In this document: piece after piece, positions 52,582-61,924 of the stretch | Layout of the letters: each line of letters starts with the position of its first letter | How positions within the stretch are numbered: position 1 is the stretch's first letter | DNA from: CALJFL01 sp039964455 | GTDB lineage: Bacteria; Pseudomonadota; Gammaproteobacteria; Pseudomonadales; Halieaceae | NCBI GenBank assembly: GCA_039964455.1 | Contig: JBDVXK010000019.1 | Span: forward strand, 1-64,000 | DNA length: 64,000 bases | Direction: 5' to 3' | Program-made: the position numbers and the translations under genes | The notes under the pieces: model-generated | The model's input: only the letters and a program-made list of their open reading frames with translations | Told to the model about the DNA's origin: nothing | Database searches by the model: none

Positions 52582-53535
52582 ATGGACATACAGTCATCGA
52601 GAGCCCCAGCTATGGCCGCTTCACTCCCCAAGCTTTCCGGGCCAAAGACGCCAAAAGGAAAAGCTACATCATCGCGCAATGCCACCAAGCATGGCCTGAC
52701 CGCCGTGCACCCAATAACGGTAGAGGAAGACAAGCGACTGCAGTATCTGATCAAACAACTAAAGAAGGAGTATCGCCCTCAAACAATCACGGAGGAACTG
52801 CTGATAACGCGTGTGGCGAATATCCAGGTTCGCATTGAGCGTGTTCAGAAATTGGAGAGGGCCTGGTATGACGAGGCGCGCCGAGATGCCGAGGACCTGG
52901 ACAAGATTCTCGAAACCCTCGACGAGCCGCTAGAGCACAAACAGGCCTTTGCACTTTCGATTGCCAGAGGCCAAAAAGAAGACTGGGAAACCAAGCTAGC
53001 AAACCTACCCATTGAGCATCATCGCGACCTGCTATTGGAACTGTCTAAGGCAATTCATACGGATTACGTACCAGAGGACTATGATTCATTTGCCGTCGAT
53101 TTCCCGCTGCTAAACCAGCGAATGTATCTGTATTGTCAGGCTTTTGATTTTGAGCCGAAGATTTTGCTGATGGATCTGGAAGAGTTTCCAAAGGAAACGT
53201 GCAAGTGGCTAGCGGATTTCCCGGCTTTCGATGAACTTGTTGCCAATTACGATGCAGACGAGTTCTCCAGCGAAGTCTCTGAATCGTGCGCCTCGCACGC
53301 GATCAACTTCCGCACCCTCATCGATTCAACGCACAAGCGGTTACGCAAAAAATTGGCCGTGCAGTCCATTACTATGCAGGTAGCGGCAGATATGGAAACA
53401 AAACCATCTGTTGCTGCACCAAAGAAAGAACAATTGGAACAATTGATTCGCTACAGCACGTCGCTGAACAATCAATTTTCAAAAGCGCTGGGGGAGTTAC
53501 GGCATGTAGTGGCCGGACGAGAGCGCCTTAACTGA
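52582..53535 (+). CDS. protein of unknown function with GPKTPKGK motif
   Basis: A 317-residue soluble, mostly helical, charged protein. Near the N-terminus it has SGPKTPKGKATSSRNATKHG, a motif that recurs in a widespread family of accessory-genome proteins with no assigned function. No enzyme or DNA-binding motif was recognised. It is in AT-richer DNA between the acyltransferase pair and a recombinase module, with no clear operon partner. It may be cargo of a mobile element. Confidence 0.6.
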   Translation: MDIQSSRAPAMAASLPKLSGPKTPKGKATSSRNATKHGLTAVHPITVEEDKRLQYLIKQLKKEYRPQTITEELLITRVANIQVRIERVQKLERAWYDEARRDAEDLDKILETLDEPLEHKQAFALSIARGQKEDWETKLANLPIEHHRDLLLELSKAIHTDYVPEDYDSFAVDFPLLNQRMYLYCQAFDFEPKILLMDLEEFPKETCKWLADFPAFDELVANYDADEFSSEVSESCASHAINFRTLIDSTHKRLRKKLAVQSITMQVAADMETKPSVAAPKKEQLEQLIRYSTSLNNQFSKALGELRHVVAGRERLN

Positions 53536-53787
53536 CTAACTATCTTTTATGTACAGGACCACACCTGGATTCTTCCCAGGGTCTCCCGTGAATTCGATTC
53601 CTGCGCTTTCGAGCGTCAACTTGATAACGTTGAGAGTGCTCTGATTTGTCCTACCGGACGTAGCATCTGATTCGGCCCTTCTCACAGTAGCTAAGCCCAA
53701 ACCTGATCGCTCCGCTAAATCCTTTCCATTCCAGCCTAGCAACGCTCTTGCGGAGCGTATCTGCGCAGCAGAGATATTATTTGACAT
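53536..53787 (-). CDS. small XRE-type helix-turn-helix regulator
   Basis: An 83-residue protein with a single XRE helix-turn-helix (about residues 8-45: IRSARALLGWNGKDLAERSG followed by LATVRRAE). The C-terminal part (NVIKLTLESAGIEFTGDP) is the short tail common in single-domain repressors. It is divergent from the tyrosine recombinase gene across 54 bp. An inverted repeat AGATAT/ATATCT (53772-53807) straddles its start and could be an operator. It probably controls itself and the recombinase. Confidence 0.8.
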   Translation of the reverse strand: MSNNISAAQIRSARALLGWNGKDLAERSGLGLATVRRAESDATSGRTNQSTLNVIKLTLESAGIEFTGDPGKNPGVVLYIKDS

Positions 53788-53841
53788 ATACGATTCTTTT
53801 GATATCTTCTATCTTTCTCAAGCAAATCGAGAGGCAAGACA

Positions 53842-54720
53842 ATGATCGACGAAATCTTCGCCAAATTCGAGGGGGCATTCGCAGAAAATACGCTTCGCGC
53901 ATATCACTCAGACTTTGAACAGTTCTCTTATTGGTGCCACACGGCAAGCGTCGAGCCACTTGACCCCTCTGAGCAAGATATCGCAGCGTACGTGGAAGCG
54001 GTGCAGGATCGACTCGCAACCGCAACCATCCGACGCCAGATCGCCAGCCTGAGTACAATCCTCAAACTCAGTGGTCGTCAAGATATGACCAAGGCACCCG
54101 AAGTAATCCTAGCTTTGAAACGCATGCAACGACGAAAGGGGCGCGCACAAAAACAGGCGGTGCCTCTTACCAGAGACATAAGGGACCAACTCCTTTCAGT
54201 ATGTAGCTCTGATACGAAGGGGCTTCGCGACCGGGTTTTACTCCATCTAGGCAGCGATACGATGCGGCGCAGAGCAGAGTTGTGCCGCTTCCGATTCGAA
54301 GATCTTGAACAGTTGCCGAATGGCAGGGTCGCCCTACGATTAGTTTTTTCGAAGACAGACCAACTGGGCAAAGGGAAGATCGTGCCGATAAGCCCTCCTA
54401 CCCACCAACTGTTGCAACAGTGGGGCGACAGGTTTAGTCAAACCGGATTTATACTGCGCGGGGTATCGAAGAACGGTGCCATCCGAGAATCGCTCAACCC
54501 AGCCAGCATTAACACCATTCTCCAGAGGTTGCAGAAGATAGCTGGCATCAAAGACATCGGTCAACTGAGTGGACACTCGTTTCGAGTCGGAGGCGCAATT
54601 GACCTTCTTGAGGAGGGTGAGCCCTTAGAGCGAATCATGCTTCGTGGTGGGTGGCAGTCCGAGTCTACCACCATAGGCTACCTCCGCAGTTGGCAAGCCG
54701 TCACGTCCACCACCACCTAG
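53842..54720 (+). CDS. tyrosine-type site-specific recombinase
   Basis: A 292-residue phage-integrase-family recombinase. An N-terminal SAM-like core-binding domain (about 10-95) precedes the catalytic domain. The catalytic residues seen are R in MRRRAELCRFRFEDL, K in VFSKTDQLGKG, H and R in SGHSFRVGG, and W plus Y in GGWQSESTTIGYLR. It has tryptophan where many relatives have the second histidine. The extra segment of integron integrases is absent. GAGAGG precedes the ATG. No att site or tRNA is visible nearby. Confidence 0.85.
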   Translation: MIDEIFAKFEGAFAENTLRAYHSDFEQFSYWCHTASVEPLDPSEQDIAAYVEAVQDRLATATIRRQIASLSTILKLSGRQDMTKAPEVILALKRMQRRKGRAQKQAVPLTRDIRDQLLSVCSSDTKGLRDRVLLHLGSDTMRRRAELCRFRFEDLEQLPNGRVALRLVFSKTDQLGKGKIVPISPPTHQLLQQWGDRFSQTGFILRGVSKNGAIRESLNPASINTILQRLQKIAGIKDIGQLSGHSFRVGGAIDLLEEGEPLERIMLRGGWQSESTTIGYLRSWQAVTSTTT

Positions 54721-55037
54721 ATCACCGTAGGGAGCTCACTTGGTAATAGGATTGTGTAATCCACTCCTTAAGCCGCTTGCATAACGTAAACGATCTTTCG
54801 CACATTTGAGGAATGGACGGCACCTCCAGAGTTGATGCGATTGAGCTGCGAAGCTTAATCGGGCAACAGAAGAAACAACTGCCATGGACCACGATAGCGA
54901 GACCAGGACACTGGGTAAAATCGTTCAAATCGATAAGGCAGGGATATAGGATCACCTCGTGAACTGGTCCGGGTACGAGTCAATGTTCTATCCCTCAGAA
55001 ACATCGATTACCTATTGCCGACACCGCAAACTCGCCT
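54721..55037. other. gap after the recombinase, no firm gene
   Basis: No recognised RNA gene or convincing terminator. A 49-codon ORF on the plus strand (54813-54962, ending YRITS-stop) could be a decayed fragment; the ribosome site is too close to its ATG. The position next to a recombinase makes this a place where an attachment site might lie, but no repeat to elsewhere in the window was noticed. Confidence 0.5.
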
Positions 55038-56453
55038 CTAGTTGTCTGTAACTGGTCCCACAATTTTGTTACTCATCGCTTCCAGTGTCTTAACCAATAA
55101 TAAAGAGATTAACGTAAAAACTGGAATAGATAGCCTACTATGTCCTGTATCAGCTCCAGGAAGAGCATGCCGCAATCCGTCATCTGTAAATAGGGAAAGC
55201 CACAACATAAGAATCAACAGGGCACAGCTTAGCAAAATGAAAATGTAGGATGACTGAAAACGCCGATCTTGACGGCTTACTAGGGGCAGTAAGGCACAGC
55301 TAAGCAGAAATAAAGATAATCCAAGATGATAACTTTGATTTAGAACCCGACTAGTGATCTCCGTAAGAAAAAGCTCATTAGTTCCCACACTATTTAGTTC
55401 TAGCTCCCGTCCTCCGAAATTGATAATTCTTTGTTCACTGTCGAAAGCTATTGACAATATCCCCAGGTCGACAGAAATCCCCGTTTGCCATATCGCCGCG
55501 AGAAACGCGATAGCTGCGATCGCTATACCGAGAAAGACGCGCCGGCTATAGAAGAAAATGGCGACAAAAGCGTAAGCGACGATTGGTGGCATAGCATATG
55601 CGAGTCCCGTGTTCTTTATGTACGGAAGGCAAAGGAGGAGAAACAATCCGAACACCAAAAACGTTCTTGAGGACTGTGTGATTCCTATACTTATCAGTGC
55701 GCATCCACCTACGATGGCGGCGGCTACGAATATTTCCCCATACCCAGCTAATATTGTATGGTTCTCAAGCAGTGGTAGGGAAATAAGTGACATAGTCGCA
55801 ATCACAGTGCTTATCACGGAGCGGGTACTTTGCCATGCGAAACCCGCAACGATAAGCATCAAACTCAGAAAGCACATAAACCATGGAACAACGGCCCCCA
55901 TGCCGAGATCTGTAATGGAAGCACTCCATCCAGACCACGCAAGTACCAGGTACAGCGTGATAGGGTGTTTATCCCAAATCAGTTGAAACGGTTTTTCCCA
56001 CGACGCATCGGAATGTTCAATAAAGGCATAAGCTTGTTGGCCCCAATACCCCATGACGTCCCAACCTTGAACAGGATTTTGGAGATTCATTGCAGCCGAC
56101 CAAGCCACGTAAAACGCCGGTATTGACAAGATAGGCCATCCTAGAAAGCCGCCACGAAGGTTTATCCCTTGGCTGAACGTGTAAACGAAGAGCGGCATCA
56201 CAAAGACGATGGTAATTAGAACGAAGGCTACAACAAATTCATCAGACAATAGCGGCTTCCCGTAGCAATCTGAGGCACGCAGAACGAGTGCTATGACGAG
56301 ATAACCTATGAAACCACTCACTCCGATCAAGATGGAACTAAGACCGCCGCTTATTGACTGTCTTAGACACACAATGGTAGTTATTGATGCGCCCAGCACC
56401 CAAGGCATTGTGGCCAGAGCAATGGCTATGGAAACCGAAACCAGATTATGCAA
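55038..56453 (-). CDS. polytopic membrane protein, possible GT-C glycosyltransferase
   Basis: A 471-residue protein with about twelve membrane helices. Between the third and fifth lies a hydrophilic loop with QGWDVMGYWGQQAYAF and, further on, WDKHPITLYL; acidic residues in early periplasmic loops are a feature of GT-C transferases. The family was not identified with certainty. It is the last gene of the leftward polysaccharide cluster and reads toward the recombinase. Mannosyl or other lipid-linked sugar transfer is a possible role. Confidence 0.55.
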   Translation of the reverse strand: MHNLVSVSIAIALATMPWVLGASITTIVCLRQSISGGLSSILIGVSGFIGYLVIALVLRASDCYGKPLLSDEFVVAFVLITIVFVMPLFVYTFSQGINLRGGFLGWPILSIPAFYVAWSAAMNLQNPVQGWDVMGYWGQQAYAFIEHSDASWEKPFQLIWDKHPITLYLVLAWSGWSASITDLGMGAVVPWFMCFLSLMLIVAGFAWQSTRSVISTVIATMSLISLPLLENHTILAGYGEIFVAAAIVGGCALISIGITQSSRTFLVFGLFLLLCLPYIKNTGLAYAMPPIVAYAFVAIFFYSRRVFLGIAIAAIAFLAAIWQTGISVDLGILSIAFDSEQRIINFGGRELELNSVGTNELFLTEITSRVLNQSYHLGLSLFLLSCALLPLVSRQDRRFQSSYIFILLSCALLILMLWLSLFTDDGLRHALPGADTGHSRLSIPVFTLISLLLVKTLEAMSNKIVGPVTDN

Positions 56454-56592
56454 ATGTCATTTCCGTATTTTTGCTTGCGCTTCAATGATGCAGAAAGCCA
56501 GATATGTGGGGCAAAGGCATGCAGCTCGAATGGTCAGGGTGGCCCCATTAAGGCTTCATAAATCAACTGCTATGGTGGGTCAAACCTCTTCT

Positions 56593-57342
56593 CTATTTCT
56601 GCGGGAAGAACTGCATCAGTTTATTAACGTTCTTAAAGAATAGCGTAATGAACCCACCGACACGGTGGGCGCGGATCGATCGATAGTCCTCGCGGCTTTT
56701 CTGTATCAAATGCTCTATAGATCGGTTGCTCTCCCCACCAACCCTCATCTTCACCATAACCTCAGGCAAGTACGCCAGCTTAATGTTGGCTCGAAGTAGC
56801 CACCTCAGTATGGCCTCATAATCTGCGGCAATGCGGTACTCTTCGTTGTAGTCGCCGAACTTCTCAAAGACTTCGCGGCGTAGATATAACGTAGGATGTG
56901 GCGGCATCCAACCCCACCAAAGTTTTCTTACTTGATACTCGCCAGCTCTCCATCTACGAATTACATTCTGAGGCTCCTTCGCCGAAACATACTCTAAGTC
57001 TCCAAAAACACCGTCAATACTTTCATCTTTAAAGATTTCCGCAACATGCTCCAAAACTTTTTCATGCGCAAAGAAGTCGTCAGAGTGCATGACTCCCACC
57101 ACTTCACCCGAAGCGCGGGATATCCCACGATTTATCGCGTCGTATATTCCGTAGTCAGGTTCACTCACTAATTGTAAACGTGAATCTCCTATGTCCGATA
57201 GTAAATCAAGAGTACCATCACTAGAGCCGCCATCTTGCACTAAGAGCTCGACATCGGTATGACTCTGACTAAGCACGCTATTGGTTGATTGAGCGATGGT
57301 TTCGACTCGATTCAGCACAGCTGTTACTATTGTTATCTTCAT
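56593..57342 (-). CDS. GT2-family glycosyltransferase
   Basis: A 249-residue GT-A glycosyltransferase that probably adds a sugar to a polyprenyl-linked repeat unit at the cytoplasmic face. It has TIVTAVLNRVETIAQST at the start, the nucleotide-sugar motif LVQDGGSSDGTLDLL, the DXD-type VMHSDDFF, and WGWMPPHPTLYLRR typical of the group. I use the ATG at 57342, 19 bp after the upstream gene; an in-frame start at 57378 would overlap it. The sugar cannot be deduced. Confidence 0.85.
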   Translation of the reverse strand: MKITIVTAVLNRVETIAQSTNSVLSQSHTDVELLVQDGGSSDGTLDLLSDIGDSRLQLVSEPDYGIYDAINRGISRASGEVVGVMHSDDFFAHEKVLEHVAEIFKDESIDGVFGDLEYVSAKEPQNVIRRWRAGEYQVRKLWWGWMPPHPTLYLRREVFEKFGDYNEEYRIAADYEAILRWLLRANIKLAYLPEVMVKMRVGGESNRSIEHLIQKSREDYRSIRAHRVGGFITLFFKNVNKLMQFFPQK

Positions 57343-57361
57343 TTTTGTAAACCAATCTTCT

Positions 57362-58510
57362 TCAGCTGCTTTGCGCATAACTCAACAGCGTGCGGTTGTA
57401 CGCATCTAGTGTTTGCTTAGCTACTAGATCAGGAGAGAAGGGCGCCGCTGCTTGCCTCGCATTGTTTCCTATAAAGCTTCTCAGCTCGGCGTTACCCAAC
57501 AGCTCGGCAATTCTCTCTGCCATTTCTATATGGTCGTTTACACGAACAACGAACCCTGAACGGCCAGACTCGATATGTTGTGAGACATCGCCGACATCGG
57601 TGCTTACTACTGGGCAACCCATTGCCATTGCCTCCCAAACAGAAATTGGGGAAGATTCCGCGATTGAGCTACACACATAGGCGTTGAAACGGGCAAGATA
57701 GGGTCTCACATCGGAACTAGCCCCTACAAAGTGAATATTCTGGAGTCCTTTTTCCTCCGCGAGTTGTAGTAGCTGACTGAGGTAATCGGACTGCCTCTCG
57801 AAGACTGGCCCTACAATCACAACATGTGGTGAAAATCCAAGGGAACGAAGATGAACTGCAGCTCGAATGAGTACGTCAATGCCCTTTACAGGGCTAACAT
57901 TGGCTACCGTGCCGATCACCAGCTCTGCAGAGCCAATCGCTATCTCAGAAACCTGCGGATGATCCAGATAAGGACTAAAATAGTTGAGATCGACTGTGGA
58001 AGGAACTATTGATTGCGGTCGCCCTGGACGAATTAGGTCACTATAGTACTTCTGTGAACTCTTTGAAGCGTAGATGAATGCACTCGCCATTGGCTGTAAA
58101 AGGCGAAAAATATTCCTTACCCACAACGGCATTGATGTATCATTTAGGTGCCAGATAGACGGCTTGCCCGCGATCCATGCCGCCATAATTGCCTTGTACT
58201 GCCAACTGCCACCCGATGCATGTACAAGATCTATCCGCTGTTTCCGAATCCAATAGGCAAGCCAGAGCACTTCGAATGGCGAAAGTAGTACGTAAGCGAC
58301 AAGTGTACGCCATTCCTTTGTTATACGCGTGATTGGCAGGGTGAAGAATGCTACGTTATTCGTTGAGCAGAGCTCACGGAATGCACCTGAATTGACTCGT
58401 GGCATGACAATCAACGTTTCCACGGAGACTGAAAGCGCTTTAGCCACTCGCACCATTCGAATCTGCGGGCCACCAACTTTTCCTTCCTCAATTATATTGG
58501 CGACGCGCAT
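57362..58510 (-). CDS. GT4-family glycosyltransferase
   Basis: A 382-residue GT-B glycosyltransferase. The N-terminal IIEEGKVGGPQIRMVRVAKAL and the C-terminal SSIAESSPISVWEAMAMGCPVV (containing the E-x7-E motif) with GNARQAA are typical of GT4. The middle has IGTVANVSPVKGIDVLIRA. The ATG at 58510 is used; a GTG 21 bp upstream gives an N-terminus unlike the family. It is followed by the GT2 gene, with Wzy and Wzx genes upstream. Confidence 0.88.
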   Translation of the reverse strand: MRVANIIEEGKVGGPQIRMVRVAKALSVSVETLIVMPRVNSGAFRELCSTNNVAFFTLPITRITKEWRTLVAYVLLSPFEVLWLAYWIRKQRIDLVHASGGSWQYKAIMAAWIAGKPSIWHLNDTSMPLWVRNIFRLLQPMASAFIYASKSSQKYYSDLIRPGRPQSIVPSTVDLNYFSPYLDHPQVSEIAIGSAELVIGTVANVSPVKGIDVLIRAAVHLRSLGFSPHVVIVGPVFERQSDYLSQLLQLAEEKGLQNIHFVGASSDVRPYLARFNAYVCSSIAESSPISVWEAMAMGCPVVSTDVGDVSQHIESGRSGFVVRVNDHIEMAERIAELLGNAELRSFIGNNARQAAAPFSPDLVAKQTLDAYNRTLLSYAQSS

Positions 58511-58968
58511 ACAGTACATACATCCCTTCACTAGTCCCTTGGTTTTTTGATCGACCGTCTAGGGCGAATGGGCCAACCTCCATCTCTCGCTAGTTCCGAA
58601 TCGAGCAAGCTTGCTCCCCTTAGCACAAGCTCAGAACGGAGAAAGTGTCGTTCAAATCAAGAGCGATAATCGAGATAGATTAGCCTTAGCGGTTACATCA
58701 ATATACAGAGTCACCGTCTTGTGTTCTCTGTAAATATTTTCTTGTTCTATCTTGCCTCAACTACTTGGTGTTTAAAGCAGGAAAATTGGATGGCAAAGTA
58801 TACATAATTTGCTGACGCACTGGACGGTCTCTTCCAGCTGCAATGGTCAATCTACTCGAGCCGTGACGGCTTTGGCTCCGGAAATTTTCGGTAAATCTTT
58901 GGGTCTAGAATCAGATTTTACCAAAGCCATAGCGCAGCTACGTTTACAAGCGAAAGATGGCCACAATG
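58511..58968. other. gap inside the polysaccharide cluster
   Basis: AT-rich stretch of 458 bp between the GT4 gene and the polymerase gene. A plus-strand ORF (58809-59069) runs into the polymerase gene on the opposite strand and shows no family pattern. No JUMPStart/ops motif, hairpin terminator or RNA gene was recognised. It may hold the promoter of the GT4-GT2 part, or be the remains of a lost gene. Confidence 0.5.
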
Positions 58969-60222
58969 TCAAGATCGGACCAAGCGACTTTCAGAAGTAC
59001 CGCGCCGAGCTAACATCAGAATCAAATACCCGACCAATATCGCGCATGAAAGCTTCAATAGCCCAATAGGGTGGTACCAAAAGAAGTTCGGCAAAACAAG
59101 AATAAACCCTATACTCAGCATGGCGGGCAAAGTCGCAGCCGATTCATTACGCAAACGTAGGGCTACTGTATGTACCTTCTTCACAATCCACCCGACAAAC
59201 AGCCCACCAAAGATTACCCCAGGTAGACCACCGTTCCAGTAAAGTATATTTGCAATGTGCATACCTCCGTTATAGTCGTAGGGATACTTGCTATAAATAT
59301 TCGACTCATAAATGCCAAGAGGCCAGAGCGAAAGAGGAAACCGATCTGGAAAAGTGAGGACGTCACTTCCAATTAGGTCGATTACGCCCATAGTTCCCAC
59401 AAATATATTTGACGCTCCCCCAGGGAGAGAAAACCATGGAATCTCAGATACTTCTCGACGATCGCCTTGAAAGTAATTAAACAATCCCACAACACGAGCT
59501 TCGCCTACTAGCACGAACAGAAATAGGACGATAAGGATCAGAGCAACTTGCTTTAGCCGAAACTGAACCAAGTCAAAGGAGTATAGAGATAAAACAAGAA
59601 CAGCTAACGCCAGCGTCCTTCGCGAAGTTAGAAGCGCAAAAGTAATGACAACTATATAAACTACGGCTATAACTCTCTGCCGCTTTCTTCCGCCCAAATA
59701 TGATAAAAATATGGCCGCATTAACATTGAACATTTGATTGACCAAAGAACTATATGGGGCGTTGCCTGCAGATTTGACTTCCCCGTAACTACTCCATAGC
59801 ACTGTGCCTTTCTCTAGAAACATCACCAGCAAAGCTAGCAATAAGCTAAACAATGGAACAAGGCACCATAGCGGCAGGATATACCGTTCTAGCCGACCAA
59901 TACTTTGAGCGGTTTTGGCCATTACCGCGCCAATCATTAAACAAATACAAAAACCAGATATTAGGTACGTAGAAGCAATCTCCAAAACTTGATCATGCTG
60001 AAGATCGTAATTCAGCCTCGTGAAATATTCATAGCCAAGTATGGCAGTCACACCAGGAGTTAATGCCGGGTATATCGCGAATAGCGACGCGAAGATTGGA
60101 AGACTAAAAAGGGGATGGCTTAACTGGTAATAGGCCAGCACCAATAAGATTATGAAAGGTAAAGCAATAGATAACTCGTAGCCAATCGAAGTATGCGAGA
60201 AATTTGCAAGTTCGTATATCAC
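58969..60222 (-). CDS. Wzy-like oligosaccharide repeat unit polymerase
   Basis: A 417-residue inner-membrane protein with about eleven helices and a large periplasmic loop (about residues 255-335, containing FPDRFPLSLWPLGIYESNIY). This layout, and the conserved surroundings (NILYWNGGLPGVIFGGLFVG), suit Wzy-type polymerases that join O-antigen or capsule repeat units. Sequence identity between Wzy proteins is always low. It lies 7 bp after the Wzx-like gene. Wzx next to Wzy strengthens both calls. Confidence 0.72.
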   Translation of the reverse strand: MIYELANFSHTSIGYELSIALPFIILLVLAYYQLSHPLFSLPIFASLFAIYPALTPGVTAILGYEYFTRLNYDLQHDQVLEIASTYLISGFCICLMIGAVMAKTAQSIGRLERYILPLWCLVPLFSLLLALLVMFLEKGTVLWSSYGEVKSAGNAPYSSLVNQMFNVNAAIFLSYLGGRKRQRVIAVVYIVVITFALLTSRRTLALAVLVLSLYSFDLVQFRLKQVALILIVLFLFVLVGEARVVGLFNYFQGDRREVSEIPWFSLPGGASNIFVGTMGVIDLIGSDVLTFPDRFPLSLWPLGIYESNIYSKYPYDYNGGMHIANILYWNGGLPGVIFGGLFVGWIVKKVHTVALRLRNESAATLPAMLSIGFILVLPNFFWYHPIGLLKLSCAILVGYLILMLARRGTSESRLVRS

Positions 60223-60229
60223 GAAAGTA

Positions 60230-61504
60230 TCAGCGACTCATGTGAGCAACGGTATTACGGTTGACAAGAATAATGCCTAGGACGATTAGGGCCAGTCGAC
60301 AAACTACAACAAATAGGTATGCTATGACGAAGCCAACGCCGCCAAAATAGACACACATCAGCGGTACCAAGAAAAGCATAAGAATAAGTGTCATTGAGCT
60401 TATTCTCATCGAAACCCTCTCGTGGCCAGCCATGTTCAATAGAGCCGTAAGTGGCCCGATGAAAGCAATTAGGAAGTGAGCCGAGGCTATTACCCACAGG
60501 TACAACCTTGCCGGAACAAATTCATCACCCAGCAGTGCTAATGCATCCTCCGACCAGAGAAAGAGAACGCCGAGTAAGATCAGTGACATCGACCCGCTTA
60601 TCAGTAAAGACCCTTTGATCAATCGACTTAGCTCTCCTTGAGACCCGATCCGAGATAATTTGGCAATTCGCGGAGAGATCACCGGAGTTATAGCAAGCAC
60701 AGGAAAACTAACCAGAAGTGCAAAACGCTCAGCGGACCGAAGTAGCCCAATATCACTTTCATTCAGAAACGGGGCCGCGAGAAGAAAAGAGCCAGCTTGC
60801 GTAAGATAACCCGCCAGTGCAATTATCGTAAACTCAAAACGCCCAGCATCCAGCTCATGTGGCCTGTCCCTCTCGCCTCTGGAGACTATCATCCCTGAAG
60901 ACGAGTCACTTAGAAACTTAGATGATGCAGCCAGAATCAGGCTCAAATTCGCTGCAAAAAATGCCCAAGACAAGTATGTCTGATCAGGTGCCGTCGATAG
61001 TGAAAGGAAGACAAGAAAGTAAATTGATGTAAGTATCGATATTCCGCCGATCTCAAATAGCGGAGCAATCCACGACAGCGACTTACCTTTATAGTAGCCT
61101 GCTACCAGCGCCAGCACAGTAAGCGCGGTAAGCGCGACGGGCATTAGTACAACTGTTCCAGGAAACGGCTTTCCCAAGGCTCCGCTGAATAGTAGCGCAG
61201 ACCCAATTACACCTAGGCAAACGGCTGGGACTACAACTTTCAAGACGCCCCATTGCAGAAGGAAGTTCGAAGCGGTAGAAGATAAGCCACTTTCTGCCCA
61301 AGCTACGGCTCTTATTATTATTACATCCAACCCGTACTTGGCAAGAATAGCAAGAAAACCGAGGAGACTCAGAAACACAGTAAATTGACCGAGGCTTTCT
61401 GCTCCAAAGCTCCGTGCAATTAGGATGCTCAACACTAGACCTCCAAGTGCGGTAAACGCACGTGAAACTAGTGTTAGGGCTATAGCGAAAAGGTCTTTAC
61501 CCAC
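60230..61504 (-). CDS. Wzx-like polysaccharide flippase (MOP superfamily)
   Basis: A 424-residue protein with about twelve membrane helices. The N-terminal half has LVLSILIARSFGAESLGQFTVFL, the signature layout of the polysaccharide-transport branch of the MOP family, and the C-terminal half repeats the fold (FVPARLYLWVIASAHFLIAF). It is expected to flip lipid-linked repeat units to the periplasmic face for Wzy. It is the first gene of the tight Wzx-Wzy pair. A 420-bp gap lies upstream. Confidence 0.82.
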   Translation of the reverse strand: MGKDLFAIALTLVSRAFTALGGLVLSILIARSFGAESLGQFTVFLSLLGFLAILAKYGLDVIIIRAVAWAESGLSSTASNFLLQWGVLKVVVPAVCLGVIGSALLFSGALGKPFPGTVVLMPVALTALTVLALVAGYYKGKSLSWIAPLFEIGGISILTSIYFLVFLSLSTAPDQTYLSWAFFAANLSLILAASSKFLSDSSSGMIVSRGERDRPHELDAGRFEFTIIALAGYLTQAGSFLLAAPFLNESDIGLLRSAERFALLVSFPVLAITPVISPRIAKLSRIGSQGELSRLIKGSLLISGSMSLILLGVLFLWSEDALALLGDEFVPARLYLWVIASAHFLIAFIGPLTALLNMAGHERVSMRISSMTLILMLFLVPLMCVYFGGVGFVIAYLFVVVCRLALIVLGIILVNRNTVAHMSR

Positions 61505-61924
61505 TTGGAACTTCCGTACTTACAAAAAAGCTGTCTAGTGTTGATCTTTGACTTTATAGAAGTGATTCTCTCGCGTTGTGCCGATCAGTACCATTCGATT
61601 ATGGGCTAGACACAGTGTTTAAAGTTACAAAGCGTTACATGTATCGGAGCTCTCAATCCTCCAGATAGAAAGTATGACGGCCATGTTCTAATCAATACAT
61701 ACACCAGCTAGAACCGGACTATGAATGTGAAAAGATCTTGGCAATCACACGCTTGCGAAATGCCGGAAGATCTGACTATCGGACGCGTGAATATAGAGGC
61801 AGCAGAAAGCCGTGAAGCCCGGTAACTCGAAGGCACGGAATTCATTCTGAATACAAACAATCTAAGAAGCCCCGATCACGTTCTAGTGAAGCTAGTGCTA
61901 TCGACGTTGCCCACGTAATCTCGC
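61505..61924. other. gap upstream of the flippase gene
   Basis: AT-rich stretch of 420 bp between the GH109-like gene and the flippase gene, both leftward. No ORF with family character, no RNA gene and no clear terminator were seen. A promoter for wzx-wzy is expected here, but no confident -35/-10 pair was picked. Confidence 0.5.

Noticed and set aside
54813..54962. 49-codon ORF downstream of the recombinase
   Set aside because: Ribosome site too close to the ATG and no family resemblance; kept only as a note in the gap entry.
58809..59069. 86-codon plus-strand ORF before the Wzy-like gene
   Set aside because: Its end overlaps the polymerase gene on the other strand; no homology pattern or ribosome site was seen.
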